This document shows, one piece after another, positions 44,342-56,379 of a stretch of DNA of 64,000 nt. The position numbers were made by a program, and so were the translations under genes. Source of the stretch: Sphingopyxis sp. QXT-31 (GTDB taxonomy: Bacteria; Pseudomonadota; Alphaproteobacteria; Sphingomonadales; Sphingomonadaceae); the NCBI RefSeq assembly GCF_001984035.1, contig NZ_CP019449.1:3286001-3350000 (forward strand), in the 5' to 3' direction. Position 1 is the stretch's first letter, and every line of letters starts with the position of its first letter. The notes beneath the pieces are model-generated. The model made no database searches. It was not told the origin of the DNA and saw nothing but the letters and a program-made list of their open reading frames with translations.

Positions 44342-46435
44342 CTACAACGTCCCCGTCACCGTCAGCTGGAAATATTGCCCGAATTTGCGCTGGCGGCTTT
44401 CGCTGAATTCGATCGGCCCGTCGCGCCGGTCGACGAACACGGTGCGGTCGAACCCGTCCTTCATCCCCGCGAGGTTGCGGTACGACAGCTTCACCGTGAA
44501 GCCCGCCACATTCTTGTGCTCGACGAACGCGGTGACGAAGGGCCCAACGGTATATTCCTTCTCGATCGCGTCGAGCCGCAGACCCGGCGAAAAGCGCTCG
44601 TCGAAATAGCCGCCGCCCCAGGCGAAATTGCTCCCCGGCACATCGTGGCGCAGGCTGAGGTCGGCGATATATTCCTGCCCGAAGCTCTGGTCGCGCCATT
44701 GGTCGGTCAGCGGGTCACGCACGCGGTTGCGGCGCCAGGTCGCGTCAACGTTGATCCGCGCCCCCTTCCACCCCAGCGGGTCGAGCAGCAGCGTCCCCTT
44801 GGTGGTGATGCGATAGAGATGCGCGGGCGGCAAATTGCCGCGTCCTTCCTCGGTCGGTGACAGCGGGATCTGGTCGACCAGATCCTGCGCATAGCCATAG
44901 GCGAAGGCGACGGATGCGTTGCCCCATTTGCCCATGTCCTGCACGAATTCCAGCTCGCTGCGGTTGACGATCGGCGGGACGAGCCGGCCATTGCCGCCAT
45001 TGCCCTGCCCGTTCGCAACGTCGACCGAGCTCGCGAAGTCGAAGAAGTCGAGTTGGTCGACGCGGCGCTGGACGAACCAGTTGATCGTTGTTTTCGGCCC
45101 GACCTTCCACGCCAGCGCGAACTTGCCCTTCGGGCGGATGAAGCTTCGCGTCAGCCCGCCGGGACCCGACGAGGTCAGCTCGCTATATTCGGCGGCGAGG
45201 TTCAATTGCGCGGTCAGGTTCGGCGCCAGCGCGCGGCCCCAGGTCAGCGACGCCTCGCCGCGCTTCTCTTCGACCTTGGTCCTTTCGCCGCCGAAGGCGA
45301 CGGGCAGGAAGCTGCCGTCCGCCTGCAGCACCGCATATTCGGCATCGACGTCGAGTATGTTGTACGCGCCCTCCATCGCGACCTGCCAGTCGGTGCCGCC
45401 CGCGGTGCGCCAGCTATATTCGCCGCGCAGGATCGCTTCGCTCTCGTCGGCGGTCTGGCTGAAGCGCTCGCCGCGGCGCCCGCCGATCTCGCGGTCGATG
45501 ACGAACGTATCGACGAAGGGGCTGTGCTCGAAACGATAGAGCGAGATCAGCTTCAGCCGCCCCTTGCCCAGCCCCATCTCATAATCGCCGCCGATGTCGA
45601 AATTATATTCGTCCTCGGTGAAGCGGAATTCCTCGGTGACCCGGCCAAAGACGGGTTGGACCGAGGTGCCGGTCACCCGCTCGCGCAGCTTCTGCAGCTG
45701 TCCGCCGAGGTTCAGATTCCATTTGTTGCCGTTGGCCGTGGTGCGCGCGAGCGCCGCCGACAGCCGCGGCCGGTCGCCTTCATAGGCGCCGATCTCGTCG
45801 CGGTTGAAGAGCAGCGCGCCATCCTCGTCGAAGCGCCGCTCGGGGCCCCAATGGCCGTTGCGGTTGGCTTCGTTCTTCAGGCTCAGCGTGACCTGCGTGC
45901 CGCCCAATTTGCCCGTGGTCGAAATCTCGCCGTTCAGCCAATTGTCGTCGATCCGCGGGCGCCATTCGGGCTGCCAGCGCAGAGTCGTCTTGACCCCGCC
46001 GCCGGCGCCCGCGCCCGCCACCAGCACGACATTGGCAACCTGGCCCGTCAGCCCGGGGACGTTCAGGCTCGCGCCGTCGACGATGTCGATATAGGCGACC
46101 TGCGTGGCGGTGATCCGCGCCAGCGCGGTGCGCGCATCGGTCGACTTGTTGGCGATCCGCTCGCCGCCTATCAGCACATTTTCGGTCGCCTGCCCCAGCC
46201 CGCGCGCGCCGCCGTTAGTGCCGGTGACGATCAGGAAGCCCGGTATCTTCTCCACCATGTCGAGCGCGGTGCGCGGCGCGAAGCGTGCGAAATCGGCGGG
46301 GGTATAGCGTTCGGCGCCGTTCACCGGCGCGGGGATCGCGGGGGGCGCATCGCCGCTCGGCGCCTGCGCGTCCGCGGATCCTATCGACAGCGCCGCCATC
46401 GCCCCCAGCGACGCAGCCCCGATCATGGCGCGCAT
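44342..46435 (-). CDS. TonB-dependent receptor
   Basis: A 697-residue outer-membrane receptor. Signal peptide MRAMIGAASLGAMAALSIGS ends near ADA. The plug domain spans about residues 45-145 (ALDMVEKIPGFLIVTGTNGG, ENVLIGGERI), and the 22-strand barrel covers the rest, ending with the aromatic C-terminus FGQYFQLTVTGTL. ATG 46435 is preceded by GGGGAGGG. No iron-uptake gene is adjacent, so the ligand is unknown. Confidence 0.9.
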   Translation of the reverse strand: MRAMIGAASLGAMAALSIGSADAQAPSGDAPPAIPAPVNGAERYTPADFARFAPRTALDMVEKIPGFLIVTGTNGGARGLGQATENVLIGGERIANKSTDARTALARITATQVAYIDIVDGASLNVPGLTGQVANVVLVAGAGAGGGVKTTLRWQPEWRPRIDDNWLNGEISTTGKLGGTQVTLSLKNEANRNGHWGPERRFDEDGALLFNRDEIGAYEGDRPRLSAALARTTANGNKWNLNLGGQLQKLRERVTGTSVQPVFGRVTEEFRFTEDEYNFDIGGDYEMGLGKGRLKLISLYRFEHSPFVDTFVIDREIGGRRGERFSQTADESEAILRGEYSWRTAGGTDWQVAMEGAYNILDVDAEYAVLQADGSFLPVAFGGERTKVEEKRGEASLTWGRALAPNLTAQLNLAAEYSELTSSGPGGLTRSFIRPKGKFALAWKVGPKTTINWFVQRRVDQLDFFDFASSVDVANGQGNGGNGRLVPPIVNRSELEFVQDMGKWGNASVAFAYGYAQDLVDQIPLSPTEEGRGNLPPAHLYRITTKGTLLLDPLGWKGARINVDATWRRNRVRDPLTDQWRDQSFGQEYIADLSLRHDVPGSNFAWGGGYFDERFSPGLRLDAIEKEYTVGPFVTAFVEHKNVAGFTVKLSYRNLAGMKDGFDRTVFVDRRDGPIEFSESRQRKFGQYFQLTVTGTL

Positions 46436-46477
46436 AATCCCTCCCCGATGCGGCGACACAACATCCTGTCGCCCGCG

Positions 46478-46495
46478 CCTCCTTAAAGAAGGAGG
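46478..46495. other. Short perfect hairpin with AAGGAGG arm
   Basis: CCTCCTT-AAAG-AAGGAGG is a perfect 7-bp stem between the TonB receptor and dapD. It has no T-run on the minus strand, so it is not a clear terminator; it may simply stabilise the 3' end of the dapD mRNA. Confidence 0.45.
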
Positions 46496-46555
46496 TCGTA
46501 AAATTATGGCCTCTTCCATGAACCGCCCGCGGCGCTCGACGAGCGGCGGACGCGA

Positions 46556-47398
46556 TCAGTCGCGCAGCAGCTCGTTGATCCCGGTCTTGGCGCGCGTCTT
46601 CGCGTCGACGCGCTTGACGATCACCGCGCAATAAAGCGACGGACCCGGCGAGCCATCGGGCAGCGGCTTGCCGGGCAGCGACCCCGGAACGACGACCGAA
46701 TAGGCCGGAACCTCGCCCATGAAGACCTCGCCCGTCGCGCGGTCGATGATCTTGGTCGAGGCGCCCAGATAGACGCCCATCGACAGCACCGCGCCCTCCC
46801 GCACGATCACGCCCTCGGCGACTTCGGCGCGCGCGCCGATGAAGGCGCCGTCCTCGATCACCACCGGCCCCGCCTGCAGCGGCTCGAGGACGCCGCCGAT
46901 CCCCGCGCCGCCCGAGAGGTGGACGTTGGCGCCGATCTGCGCACAGCTTCCCACGGTGGCCCAGGCATCGACCATCGATCCCTCGCCGACATAGGCGCCG
47001 ATATTGACGAAGCTCGGCATCAGCACCGCGCCCTTGCTGATAAAGGCGCCGCGGCGGACGATCGATCCGGGGACCGCGCGGAAACCCGCGTCGCGAAAGC
47101 GATTCTCGCCCCAACCCGCGAATTTCGATGGCACCTTGTCCCACCAGGCCGCGCCGCCGGCGCCGCCGTCGATGATTTCCATGTCGTTGAGGCGGAACGA
47201 AAGCAGCACCGCCTTCTTCAGCCACTGGTTGACCTGCCAGGTGCCGCCGGCGTCGCGCTCGGCGACGCGATAGCTGCCGTCGTCGAGCCCTGCGAGCGCG
47301 CTCTCGACCGCTTCGCGCACGGGGCCGGTCGTCGTCAGCCCCAAAGTGTCGCGCGCCTCCCACGCGGCTTCGATCGTCGATTGCAGGTCAGTCGTCAT
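46556..47398 (-). CDS. dapD: 2,3,4,5-tetrahydropyridine-2,6-dicarboxylate N-succinyltransferase
   Basis: DapD succinylates tetrahydrodipicolinate in lysine/diaminopimelate synthesis. The 280-residue protein starts [20 protein letters not shown] and folds into a left-handed beta-helix from about residue 105 to 240 ([60 protein letters not shown]). ATG 47398 overlaps the upstream HAD gene stop (ATGA). Confidence 0.97.
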   Translation of the reverse strand: MTTDLQSTIEAAWEARDTLGLTTTGPVREAVESALAGLDDGSYRVAERDAGGTWQVNQWLKKAVLLSFRLNDMEIIDGGAGGAAWWDKVPSKFAGWGENRFRDAGFRAVPGSIVRRGAFISKGAVLMPSFVNIGAYVGEGSMVDAWATVGSCAQIGANVHLSGGAGIGGVLEPLQAGPVVIEDGAFIGARAEVAEGVIVREGAVLSMGVYLGASTKIIDRATGEVFMGEVPAYSVVVPGSLPGKPLPDGSPGPSLYCAVIVKRVDAKTRAKTGINELLRD

Positions 47399-48072
47399 GA
47401 AATCCCCCAAGGCGTCGGTAGATTGTCGAGCCAGTCCGAAATGTCGGTCGCATGGAAATCGACCTGGTCCGGCAGGTGGTCGCGATGGCCGCTTTCGCTG
47501 CCATTGTCCAGCCACACGGTGGTCATCCCTAGCGCCTTTGCCGGGGTCAGGTTGCGCGCCATATCCTCGACGAACAGGCTGCGTTTGGGGTCAATGCCGA
47601 GGTGGTCGACCATCATGGCATAGGCGGCCGGATCGGGCTTCGGCGTATAGCGCGTAACGCGAATGTCGCAGATGCCGTCGAACAGGTCGGCGATCCCGCG
47701 CGCTTCCAGAACGCGCGCCGCATAATCGGCGTCGGCATTGGTGAAAACCAGCCGCCGTCCGGGCAGCCGTTCGAGCCCGGCGCGCAGCCGCGCATCGGGC
47801 GCGATGCGGTCGAGCGCAATATCGTGGACGTCGACCAGGAAATCCTCGGGCGCGACGTCATGATGGCGCATCAGCCCCGCCATCGTCGTGCCATGGTCGT
47901 GGAAATATTGCTTCTGCACCCGCCGCGCCTCGGCGGCATCGACATCGAGCAGCCGCATGATGAAGGCGCCCATGCGCGCGTCGATCAGGTCGAACAATTT
48001 TGCCGACGGCGGATAGAGCGTGTTGTCGAGATCGAAGATCCAGGTATCGATATCGGTCAGGCGCTGGGGCAT
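47395..48072 (-). CDS. HAD-family pyrimidine 5'-nucleotidase
   Basis: A 225-residue HAD hydrolase starting [20 protein letters not shown] (motif I DLDNT with nucleophile Asp). Motif II is [15 protein letters not shown], motif [20 protein letters not shown], and motif [22 protein letters not shown]. The family is the SDT1-like pyrimidine nucleotidase. Linked to dapD by ATGA. A longer N-terminus (12 residues) is open but not needed. Confidence 0.9.
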   Translation of the reverse strand: MPQRLTDIDTWIFDLDNTLYPPSAKLFDLIDARMGAFIMRLLDVDAAEARRVQKQYFHDHGTTMAGLMRHHDVAPEDFLVDVHDIALDRIAPDARLRAGLERLPGRRLVFTNADADYAARVLEARGIADLFDGICDIRVTRYTPKPDPAAYAMMVDHLGIDPKRSLFVEDMARNLTPAKALGMTTVWLDNGSESGHRDHLPDQVDFHATDISDWLDNLPTPWGIS

Positions 48073-48135
48073 GCGGGCGCGCTTACCGGCGGCGTCGCGG
48101 ATGGGCAAGTTGCATACATATTGCGCGTCGTCGCC

Positions 48136-48201
48136 TCGGGCTTGACCCGCGGTCCCACTTGGACTTCAAAACGGCGGGACCCCGGATGGACTCCGGATCA
48201 A
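48136..48201. repeat. REP-like inverted-repeat patch
   Basis: Between the HAD gene and the amidohydrolase: GGTCCC and GGGACC arms enclose a loop, preceded by CGGGCTTGACCCG and followed by CCGGATGGACTCCGG. The hairpins resemble the widespread short palindromic intergenic repeats of this group. The start of the next gene is 20 bp downstream. Confidence 0.55.
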
Positions 48202-48220
48202 CGATACAGGGGACGCCAGA

Positions 48221-49519
48221 ATGAAACCGACGACCTTCCTCCCGCTCCTTCTCCTCGGCACCGCGCTCGCTACGCCCGCCGCCGCGCAGACCGCCCGCAC
48301 GGTGATCCACGCCGGCCACTTGATCGCAGAACCCGGCAAGCCCGCGAAGGGCGCTTCGACGATCACCGTCGAAGGCGGCAAGATCGTGTCGATCGCCGAC
48401 GGCCACCAGCCCGCCGATCCCGGTGCGACCGTGATCGACCTCAAGGACAAATATGTCCTCCCCGGGCTGATCGACAGTCATGTTCACCTCACCAGCGACG
48501 CGGGCGGCATCGCCGGCCAGCTCGAGGAAGTCACGCTCAGCCCCGCGGCGCAGGCCTTCAATGCCGAGGTCAACGGCATGAAGACGCTGCGCGCGGGCTT
48601 CACCACGGTGCGCAACCTCGGCGACGGCGACGGCGCGACGCTCGCGCTCAGGGACGCGATCCTCGCGGGCAAGGTTCAGGGCCCGCGCATCGTCGACGCA
48701 GGCGCCAGCATATCGGGCAGCGCCGGGCATATGGACGGCTCGCTCGGCTATCGCGACGAGCTGCGGCCCTTCTTCGCGGGCGCAGGCAACACCTGCAACG
48801 GCGCCGACGATTGCCGCCGCGCGGTGCGGTTGCAGATCGGACGCGGCGCCGACGTGATCAAATTCGCCTCGACGGGCGGGGTCAACAGCCGCATCGGCGC
48901 CGGCCTCGGCAAGCAGATGTTCGACGACGAAGCGCAGGCGATCGTCGACACCGCGCATCTGTTCGGAAAGAAGGTCGCGGTCCACGCCCACGGCGCCGAC
49001 GGCATCCGCCTCGCGCTCGCGGCCGGCGCCGATTCGATCGAGCACGGCACGATCCTCGACGAAGCGACCATCGCCGCCTGGGCGAAAACCAGGACTTACT
49101 ATGTCCCGACGCTGTCGACCGTGAACGGCTACAAGGAACGCATCGCCGCCAATGCCGCGGCCTATGAGCCCGACGTGCTCGCGAAGATCCAGTGGCGCAT
49201 CGGCATCACCGGCAGGAGCCTCGAGGCGCTCGTGCCGCGCGGCGTGCGCATCGCCTTCGGCACCGACGCCGGCGTCTCGAAGCACGGCCGCAACGCCGAC
49301 GAGTTCGAACTGCTCGTCGCGCACGGCATGACCCCGGTCGAAGCGCTCAAGGCCGCGACGGTGAACGCCGCCGACCTCCTCGGCCTGTCCGACCAGATCG
49401 GCACCATCACGTCAGGCAAGAGCGCCGACATCATCGCGGTGGCTAGCAACCCGATCGCCGACGTGACCGTGCTGAAAAAGGTCGATTTCGTGATGGCGCG
49501 GGGTGAGGTGGTGGACTGA
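48221..49519 (+). CDS. Exported amidohydrolase-family metalloenzyme
   Basis: A 432-residue protein with a signal peptide (MKPTTFLPLLLLGTALATPAAA) and a TIM-barrel metal-dependent hydrolase domain. The first metal ligands are in LPGLIDSHVHLTSDAG; the lysine in VIKFASTGGV is likely the carbamylated one. Further metal/acid residues are in AVHAHGADGIRLALAAGADS and FGTDAGVSKHG. The C-terminal beta domain TSGKSADIIAVASNPIADVT completes it. Related proteins act on imidazolonepropionate-like or peptidic substrates; the periplasmic location and unclear substrate leave the reaction open. Confidence 0.92.
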   Translation: MKPTTFLPLLLLGTALATPAAAQTARTVIHAGHLIAEPGKPAKGASTITVEGGKIVSIADGHQPADPGATVIDLKDKYVLPGLIDSHVHLTSDAGGIAGQLEEVTLSPAAQAFNAEVNGMKTLRAGFTTVRNLGDGDGATLALRDAILAGKVQGPRIVDAGASISGSAGHMDGSLGYRDELRPFFAGAGNTCNGADDCRRAVRLQIGRGADVIKFASTGGVNSRIGAGLGKQMFDDEAQAIVDTAHLFGKKVAVHAHGADGIRLALAAGADSIEHGTILDEATIAAWAKTRTYYVPTLSTVNGYKERIAANAAAYEPDVLAKIQWRIGITGRSLEALVPRGVRIAFGTDAGVSKHGRNADEFELLVAHGMTPVEALKAATVNAADLLGLSDQIGTITSGKSADIIAVASNPIADVTVLKKVDFVMARGEVVD

Positions 49520-49531
49520 CCTTCGAACCTG

Positions 49532-50320
49532 TCAGGTGGAAGGAGAAAGAACTTGTGGGACCGGACCAATATTAAGAAGTTTGTCCACTAACGCAGTTGT
49601 TTCATCGTCTAACTTCGCAAAGTTTTTTATCCGACCCCTTAGGTTCTCTCTCATGGAATGCTTAACAAACTCAATGTATAGCAACATTTCTTCAACGCTG
49701 TCGGAAGTTATGTGCTTTTCTCCCACCATATACTTTGTGATATCCGGATCAGTGAACTGTCCCATCATCTGCCCCTGAGGGATAGGATGAACAGGAAAAA
49801 ATGAAGACAGTATTATAAGCTGAAGCGATGGCATCTCAAATTCCGTGATGTTCATCCCTGCCGGTAGGAAGCTCTCCAAAGGAATCGGCGGATCTGAAGC
49901 AATCACAATATATAGGAGAACTACTTCAGCTGCATCATATGGAACAATTATTTCTTGAAGATCCCCATCTCGAGGATTTGATAGATATATTTCATTGTTC
50001 AGATCAGTACATAGGCGGCTATATATGATCGCTGAAAAACCTCTTTCGTTTGGTATTCTGTATTGATATGTATTTTTCTCGGAATTGTCGTTAAAAATAA
50101 TTGTTTGCTTTATGGTTCTTCCTGCATCAGCGCTGTTTTTTGTGGCATGAATCGAGAACTTTTGCGATTTTACAACCTTGTCAGGATTAGATTCTTGCTG
50201 ATTGGCAAATTTTATAAAGAGTGTGGTTGTTCCGTCTTTTTCAGATTGAACTGAAAATAGCTCGCGCAACCGGCCAGCGGCTTCTATTTGGAATCTTGTT
50301 TTGGGTTTCTTGTCGGCCAT
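49532..50320 (-). CDS. AT-rich orphan protein, unknown function
   Basis: A 262-residue protein starting MADKKPKTRFQIEAAGRLRE. No family was recognised. It is soluble and mixed alpha/beta, with SVQSEKDGTTTLFIKFANQQ, IIVPYDAAEVVLLYIVIASD, and a helical, acidic C-terminus (SVEEMLLYIEFVKHSMRENL). The DNA is conspicuously AT-rich against its neighbours, with non-native codons such as TTA and ATA, and no related gene adjoins it. It sits between an amidohydrolase and a DNA glycosylase gene, both normal in composition. Likely recent acquisition. ATG 50320 is chosen; a TTG lies two codons upstream. Confidence 0.72.
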   Translation of the reverse strand: MADKKPKTRFQIEAAGRLRELFSVQSEKDGTTTLFIKFANQQESNPDKVVKSQKFSIHATKNSADAGRTIKQTIIFNDNSEKNTYQYRIPNERGFSAIIYSRLCTDLNNEIYLSNPRDGDLQEIIVPYDAAEVVLLYIVIASDPPIPLESFLPAGMNITEFEMPSLQLIILSSFFPVHPIPQGQMMGQFTDPDITKYMVGEKHITSDSVEEMLLYIEFVKHSMRENLRGRIKNFAKLDDETTALVDKLLNIGPVPQVLSPST

Positions 50321-50391
50321 AATCAAATTATATAGCTAAAGATCGAGTTCCGTAAAATCTCTGATGTGACACGTGATCGTGCATACAACTT

Positions 50392-50892
50392 TCATCTGCT
50401 GAGCGCTAAACACAAAACCAGCCACCGCTCGAGCTTCCCCGCATAGCCCCCGGTATTCGCCGCACTGCTCGACGGCAGGTCGACGATCTCGACCCCCTCC
50501 AGCCCCGGCAACTGCCGCCGCCCGACCGCCGCGGCCTTGCCGCCGTTGAAGGCGATCATCCGCAAATCGGGCAGCTCGGCGACCAGCGCCGCCAGATCCT
50601 GCGCCTCGACTTCGCGTATCTCGCTATCGCTGCTCGACCGCCGCTCCGCCGAACGAATCACGTCCCACAGGCCAACCTTCGCCTCGCGCAAGGCCGCCAG
50701 CCGGTCGTCATAGTCCATCCCAGCCAGCGGCCGGTCGATCACCTCCCCAACCAGCTGCCAGAACTGGTTCGTCGGATGCGCATAATAGCGCTGTTCTGCC
50801 AGCGAACGCGCGCCGGGCAGGCTGCCGAGGATCAGCAGCCGCGTGTCGGGATATACATGCGGCGCAAAACTGGCGTGGCGGACGGCGGGCAT
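50392..50892 (-). CDS. Hypoxanthine/uracil-DNA glycosylase family protein
   Basis: A 166-residue base-excision enzyme of the UDG superfamily, close to the family-6 hypoxanthine-DNA glycosylases that remove deaminated adenine. It starts MPAVRHASFAPHVYPDTRLL and has the signature LILGSLPGARSLAEQRYYAH, then PTNQFWQLVGEVI. The C-terminal LPSSSAANTGGYA provides the intercalating loop. A GTG at 50937 would add 15 residues (MSKIVAPVRGRYRSA) that do not belong to the usual family start; ATG 50892 is therefore chosen. Confidence 0.82.
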   Translation of the reverse strand: MPAVRHASFAPHVYPDTRLLILGSLPGARSLAEQRYYAHPTNQFWQLVGEVIDRPLAGMDYDDRLAALREAKVGLWDVIRSAERRSSSDSEIREVEAQDLAALVAELPDLRMIAFNGGKAAAVGRRQLPGLEGVEIVDLPSSSAANTGGYAGKLERWLVLCLALSR

Positions 50893-51198
50893 CGCCGACC
50901 GATAGCGCCCCCGAACCGGCGCAACAATCTTGCTCACCCCTTGACCCCCGCGGGAATCGCCGCTAGGGGCCGCGTCGATCGAAAGCGGCGCTTATCCGCC
51001 ACTTCCGGTTACAACAGCGCTTGAACATTGCTGGCGCGGATGGAGCCTCCGGGGATCGAATGCGATCGACCGGGGTCTTTTGCTGTTACAGGGTCGCCCG
51101 TTTTTCGCGGTTTTCCGCGGGGTTCGGACCGATGCTTCGTCCACCGCGGTACAGTAACCGTTCGCTTTGATGGGCGGACATTTAAAGGTGAAGCATTC

Positions 51199-51570
51199 AT
51201 GCCCACGATCAACCAGCTGGTCCGCAAGGGCCGGACTCCCCAGAAGGTGAAGTCCAAGGTCCCGGCGATGGACGCAAACCCGCAGAAGCGCGGCGTTTGC
51301 ACCCGTGTCTACACGACGACCCCGAAAAAGCCGAACTCGGCGCTCCGCAAGGTTGCGAAGGTCCGCCTGACCAACAGCCGCGAAGTCATCACCTACATCC
51401 CCGGCGAAGGCCACAACCTCCAGGAACACAGCGTTGTGCTGATCCGCGGCGGTCGTGTCCGCGATCTTCCCGGTGTGCGTTACCACGTCCTGCGCGGCGT
51501 GCTTGATACGCAGGGTGTGAAGGACCGCAAGCAGAGCCGTTCGAAGTACGGTGCGAAGCGTCCGAAGTAA
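51199..51570 (+). CDS. rpsL: 30S ribosomal protein S12
   Basis: S12 lies in the decoding centre. The 123-residue protein begins [37 protein letters not shown] carries lysine at the position (K43) altered in streptomycin-resistant mutants, and the PGVRYH loop (second resistance site) is normal. ATG 51199 is the first of the str operon; the open frame continues upstream without family sequence. The upstream 260 bp shows no gene. Confidence 0.98.
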   Translation: MPTINQLVRKGRTPQKVKSKVPAMDANPQKRGVCTRVYTTTPKKPNSALRKVAKVRLTNSREVITYIPGEGHNLQEHSVVLIRGGRVRDLPGVRYHVLRGVLDTQGVKDRKQSRSKYGAKRPK

Positions 51571-51643
51571 GGACTGCTTTTTCGGCTATTTGATCATCCC
51601 AGGCCGCCTTGGCGCCGGGATGCTGTTGTAAAAGGAATTACCC

Positions 51644-52114
51644 ATGGCTCGTCGTCGTCGTCCTGAACGCCGCGAAATCTTGCCCGATCCCCGTTTCGGG
51701 GATGTCGTGCTGTCGAAATTCATGAACAGCGTCATGCTGGACGGGAAGAAGTCGGTCGCCGAAAGCATCGTTTATGGTGCGCTCGAGTCGGTCGAAGCCC
51801 GCGCCAAGAAGGAACCCATCGGCGTGTTCCACGAAGCGCTGGCGAACATCCGCCCGAACATCGAAGTCCGCAGCCGCCGCGTTGGCGGTGCGACCTACCA
51901 GGTTCCGGTCGAAGTCCGTCCGGACCGTGCGCAGGCGCTCGCGATCCGCTGGCTGATCACTGCTGCGCGCAACCGCAGCGAGACCACGATGGCCGCGCGC
52001 CTGTCGGGCGAACTGCTCGACGCGTCGAACAACCGCGGCAACGCGGTCAAGAAGCGCGAAGACACGCACCGAATGGCCGAAGCCAACCGCGCCTTCTCGC
52101 ACTACCGCTGGTAA
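51644..52114 (+). CDS. rpsG: 30S ribosomal protein S7
   Basis: S7 nucleates 30S head assembly and contacts the E site. The 156-residue protein begins [20 protein letters not shown] and has the conserved [40 protein letters not shown], and the C-terminal [14 protein letters not shown]. It follows rpsL after 73 bp. Confidence 0.98.
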   Translation: MARRRRPERREILPDPRFGDVVLSKFMNSVMLDGKKSVAESIVYGALESVEARAKKEPIGVFHEALANIRPNIEVRSRRVGGATYQVPVEVRPDRAQALAIRWLITAARNRSETTMAARLSGELLDASNNRGNAVKKREDTHRMAEANRAFSHYRW

Positions 52115-52219
52115 TTTGCCGGACGCCCTCCGCGTCAGGGGGGCGTCTCGCAATCGCAACAAAACTTCCTATATCGGGGGCGGCTCCAAAGGCCTCCCCC
52201 AAAAACCAAGGAAAAGACC

Positions 52220-54313
<2,094 letters not shown>

Positions 54314-54428
54314 CGCTAAGCCGCGCGGGCTTGCACCGCGCGGCAAAGCCCTCTAAGGGCGGCGCCTGATTCAGCAGGCGCGTCCAGGACTGATCAACGC
54401 AAACATCGAACAAGAAGGTTGTTACATC

Positions 54429-55622
54429 ATGGCCAAGGCTAAATTTGAGCGGACGAAGCCGCACTGCAACATCGGCACCATCGGTCACGTCGACCATGGC
54501 AAGACCTCGCTGACCGCAGCGATCACCAAGGTGCTTGCCGAAAACGTCGCGGGCAACGCCGCCGTCGACTTCGCGAACATCGACAAGGCGCCCGAAGAGC
54601 GCGAGCGCGGCATCACCATTTCGACTGCGCACGTCGAATATGAAACCGAAGGCCGCCACTATGCGCACGTCGATTGCCCGGGCCACGCCGACTATGTGAA
54701 GAACATGATCACCGGTGCCGCCCAGATGGACGGCGCGATCCTGGTGGTGTCGGCCGCTGACGGCCCGATGCCGCAGACCAAGGAGCACATCCTGCTCGCC
54801 AAGCAGGTCGGCGTTCCCACCATGGTCGTCTTCCTCAACAAGGTCGACCAGCTCGACGATCCCGAGCTGCTCGAGCTCGTCGAACTCGAAATCCGCGAAG
54901 AGCTTTCGAAGCGCGACTTCGACGGCGACAATATTCCGATCATCGCCGGTTCGGCGCTCGCCGCGCTGGAAAGCCGCGACGACAACATCGGCAAGGACGC
55001 GATCCTGAAGCTGATGGCTGCCGTCGACGCTTGGATCCCGCAGCCCGAGCGTCCGCTCGACAAGCCCTTCCTGATGCCGATCGAAGACGTGTTCTCGATC
55101 TCGGGTCGCGGCACCGTCGTCACCGGCCGTATCGAAACCGGCGTCGTCAAGGTTGGTGAAGAAGTCGAGATCGTCGGCATCAAGGACACCAAGAAGACCG
55201 TCGTGACCGGCGTCGAAATGTTCCGCAAGCTGCTCGACCAGGGCCAGGCCGGCGACAACGTGGGCGCGCTGATCCGCGGCGTCGGCCGTGAAGAAGTCGA
55301 GCGTGGCCAGGTTCTCTGCAAGCCCGGCACGATCAAGCCGCACACCGAGTTCACCTCGGAAGTGTACGTCCTGTCGAAGGACGAAGGCGGCCGTCACACG
55401 CCGTTCTTCGCGAACTATCGTCCGCAGTTCTACTTCCGCACCACCGACGTCACCGGCGAGGTCATCCTCCCCGAGGGCACCGAGATGGTCATGCCCGGCG
55501 ACAACGTCCAGCTGTCGGTCAAGCTGATCGCCCCGATCGCCATGGACCCGGGCCTGCGCTTCGCGATTCGCGAAGGCGGCCGCACGGTCGGCGCAGGGGT
55601 TGTCGCGACGATCACAAAGTAA
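54429..55622 (+). CDS. tuf: Elongation factor Tu
   Basis: EF-Tu delivers aminoacyl-tRNA to the ribosome. The 397-residue protein has G1 [15 protein letters not shown], switch [16 protein letters not shown]3 [20 protein letters not shown], and G4 NKVDQLDD. Domain II and III follow ([39 protein letters not shown]). A second copy may exist elsewhere but is not in this window. A perfect 12-bp hairpin follows the stop. Confidence 0.98.
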   Translation: MAKAKFERTKPHCNIGTIGHVDHGKTSLTAAITKVLAENVAGNAAVDFANIDKAPEERERGITISTAHVEYETEGRHYAHVDCPGHADYVKNMITGAAQMDGAILVVSAADGPMPQTKEHILLAKQVGVPTMVVFLNKVDQLDDPELLELVELEIREELSKRDFDGDNIPIIAGSALAALESRDDNIGKDAILKLMAAVDAWIPQPERPLDKPFLMPIEDVFSISGRGTVVTGRIETGVVKVGEEVEIVGIKDTKKTVVTGVEMFRKLLDQGQAGDNVGALIRGVGREEVERGQVLCKPGTIKPHTEFTSEVYVLSKDEGGRHTPFFANYRPQFYFRTTDVTGEVILPEGTEMVMPGDNVQLSVKLIAPIAMDPGLRFAIREGGRTVGAGVVATITK

Positions 55623-55632
55623 TATAGGGCCG

Positions 55633-55685
55633 CGAGCCGCGCGATTCGGAACCGATTCGCGCGGCTCGTAGCTTAAAGATTTTTG
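55633..55685 (+). terminator. Long hairpin after tuf (possible partial terminator)
   Basis: CGAGCCGCGCGA (55633-55644) and TCGCGCGGCTCG (55657-55668) form a perfect 12-bp stem; a T-run (55680-55684) begins 12 bases later, after the stem. The offset makes it a weak terminator, which could reduce but not stop read-through into rpsJ. Confidence 0.5.
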
Positions 55686-55770
55686 ATGGCCGATCCGGCT
55701 TCCCTGCGGAAACCGGAGCAGGCCATTTCGGCTCTTTCGCATCGTTAGACGGGATTCGACTGGAACAGTC

Positions 55771-56082
55771 ATGGAAACGCAGAATATTCGCATTCGCCTG
55801 AAGGCCTTTGATCACCGCGTGCTCGATCAGGCCACCACCGACATCGCCGATACGGCCCGCCGTACCGGAGCGCTTATTCGCGGCCCGATCCCGCTTCCGA
55901 CGCGTATTGAAAAATTCACCGTGAACCGCGGCCCGCATGTCGACAAGAAGTCGCGCGAGCAGTTCGAGGTGCGTACCCACAAGCGGCTGCTCGACATCGT
56001 GCAGCCCACCCCGCAGACGGTCGACGCGCTGATGAAGCTCGACCTCGCCGCGGGCGTGAACGTCGAAATCAAGCTGGCCTGA
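55771..56082 (+). CDS. rpsJ: 30S ribosomal protein S10 (NusE)
   Basis: S10 is a 30S protein and antitermination factor NusE. The 103-residue product starts [20 protein letters not shown] and has [38 protein letters not shown] and a terminal [16 protein letters not shown]. First gene of the S10 operon; it is followed by an unusual 297-bp non-coding stretch before rplC. Confidence 0.98.
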   Translation: METQNIRIRLKAFDHRVLDQATTDIADTARRTGALIRGPIPLPTRIEKFTVNRGPHVDKKSREQFEVRTHKRLLDIVQPTPQTVDALMKLDLAAGVNVEIKLA

Positions 56083-56379
56083 GCCAGCACAGCCCCGGTG
56101 AAAACCGGGGTCTCTATCGGCGGCTTCCCCGGAAGCCGCATTGTCCGGAGCGATCCGGACCGACGATAGGGTGGATACCGCCGGACCGCTTCCTCGGAAG
56201 CATCATGGTCCGGGCTGCGTCCCCCGTCTCGCCGCTCTCCTACGGGAAGGCGGCACCTCAGCCCGGACGGGGCGATGCATCGAAATTTTGGGCTGGGAGG
56301 GTTCCTGCGAGGCTTGCCTCAACGGGTCCCGCAAGCCGTGCGGAATAGTCCGCCCGGCCTCTGTTGAGGAGTATGGATC
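56083..56379 (+). promoter_or_regulatory. Structured RNA leader between rpsJ and rplC
   Basis: Non-coding, with ordered complementarity. Perfect hairpins: CCCCGGT-GAAA-ACCGGGG (56093-56110); CGGCTTC-CCCG-GAAGCCG (56121-56138); GTCCGGA-GCGA-TCCGGAC (56143-56160). The last two are enclosed by CTATCG/CGATAG (56114-56119, 56164-56169), forming a three-way junction. GCTTC-CTCG-GAAGC (56188-56201) follows, then a 10-bp long-range stem (56208-56217 with 56259-56268) and GGCTTGC/GCAAGCC (56311-56337). CCTCAAC (56317-56323) can pair with GTTGAGG (56363-56369), hiding the rplC ribosome-binding site. Two loops are GNRA type. An autoregulatory role is inferred. Confidence 0.7.
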
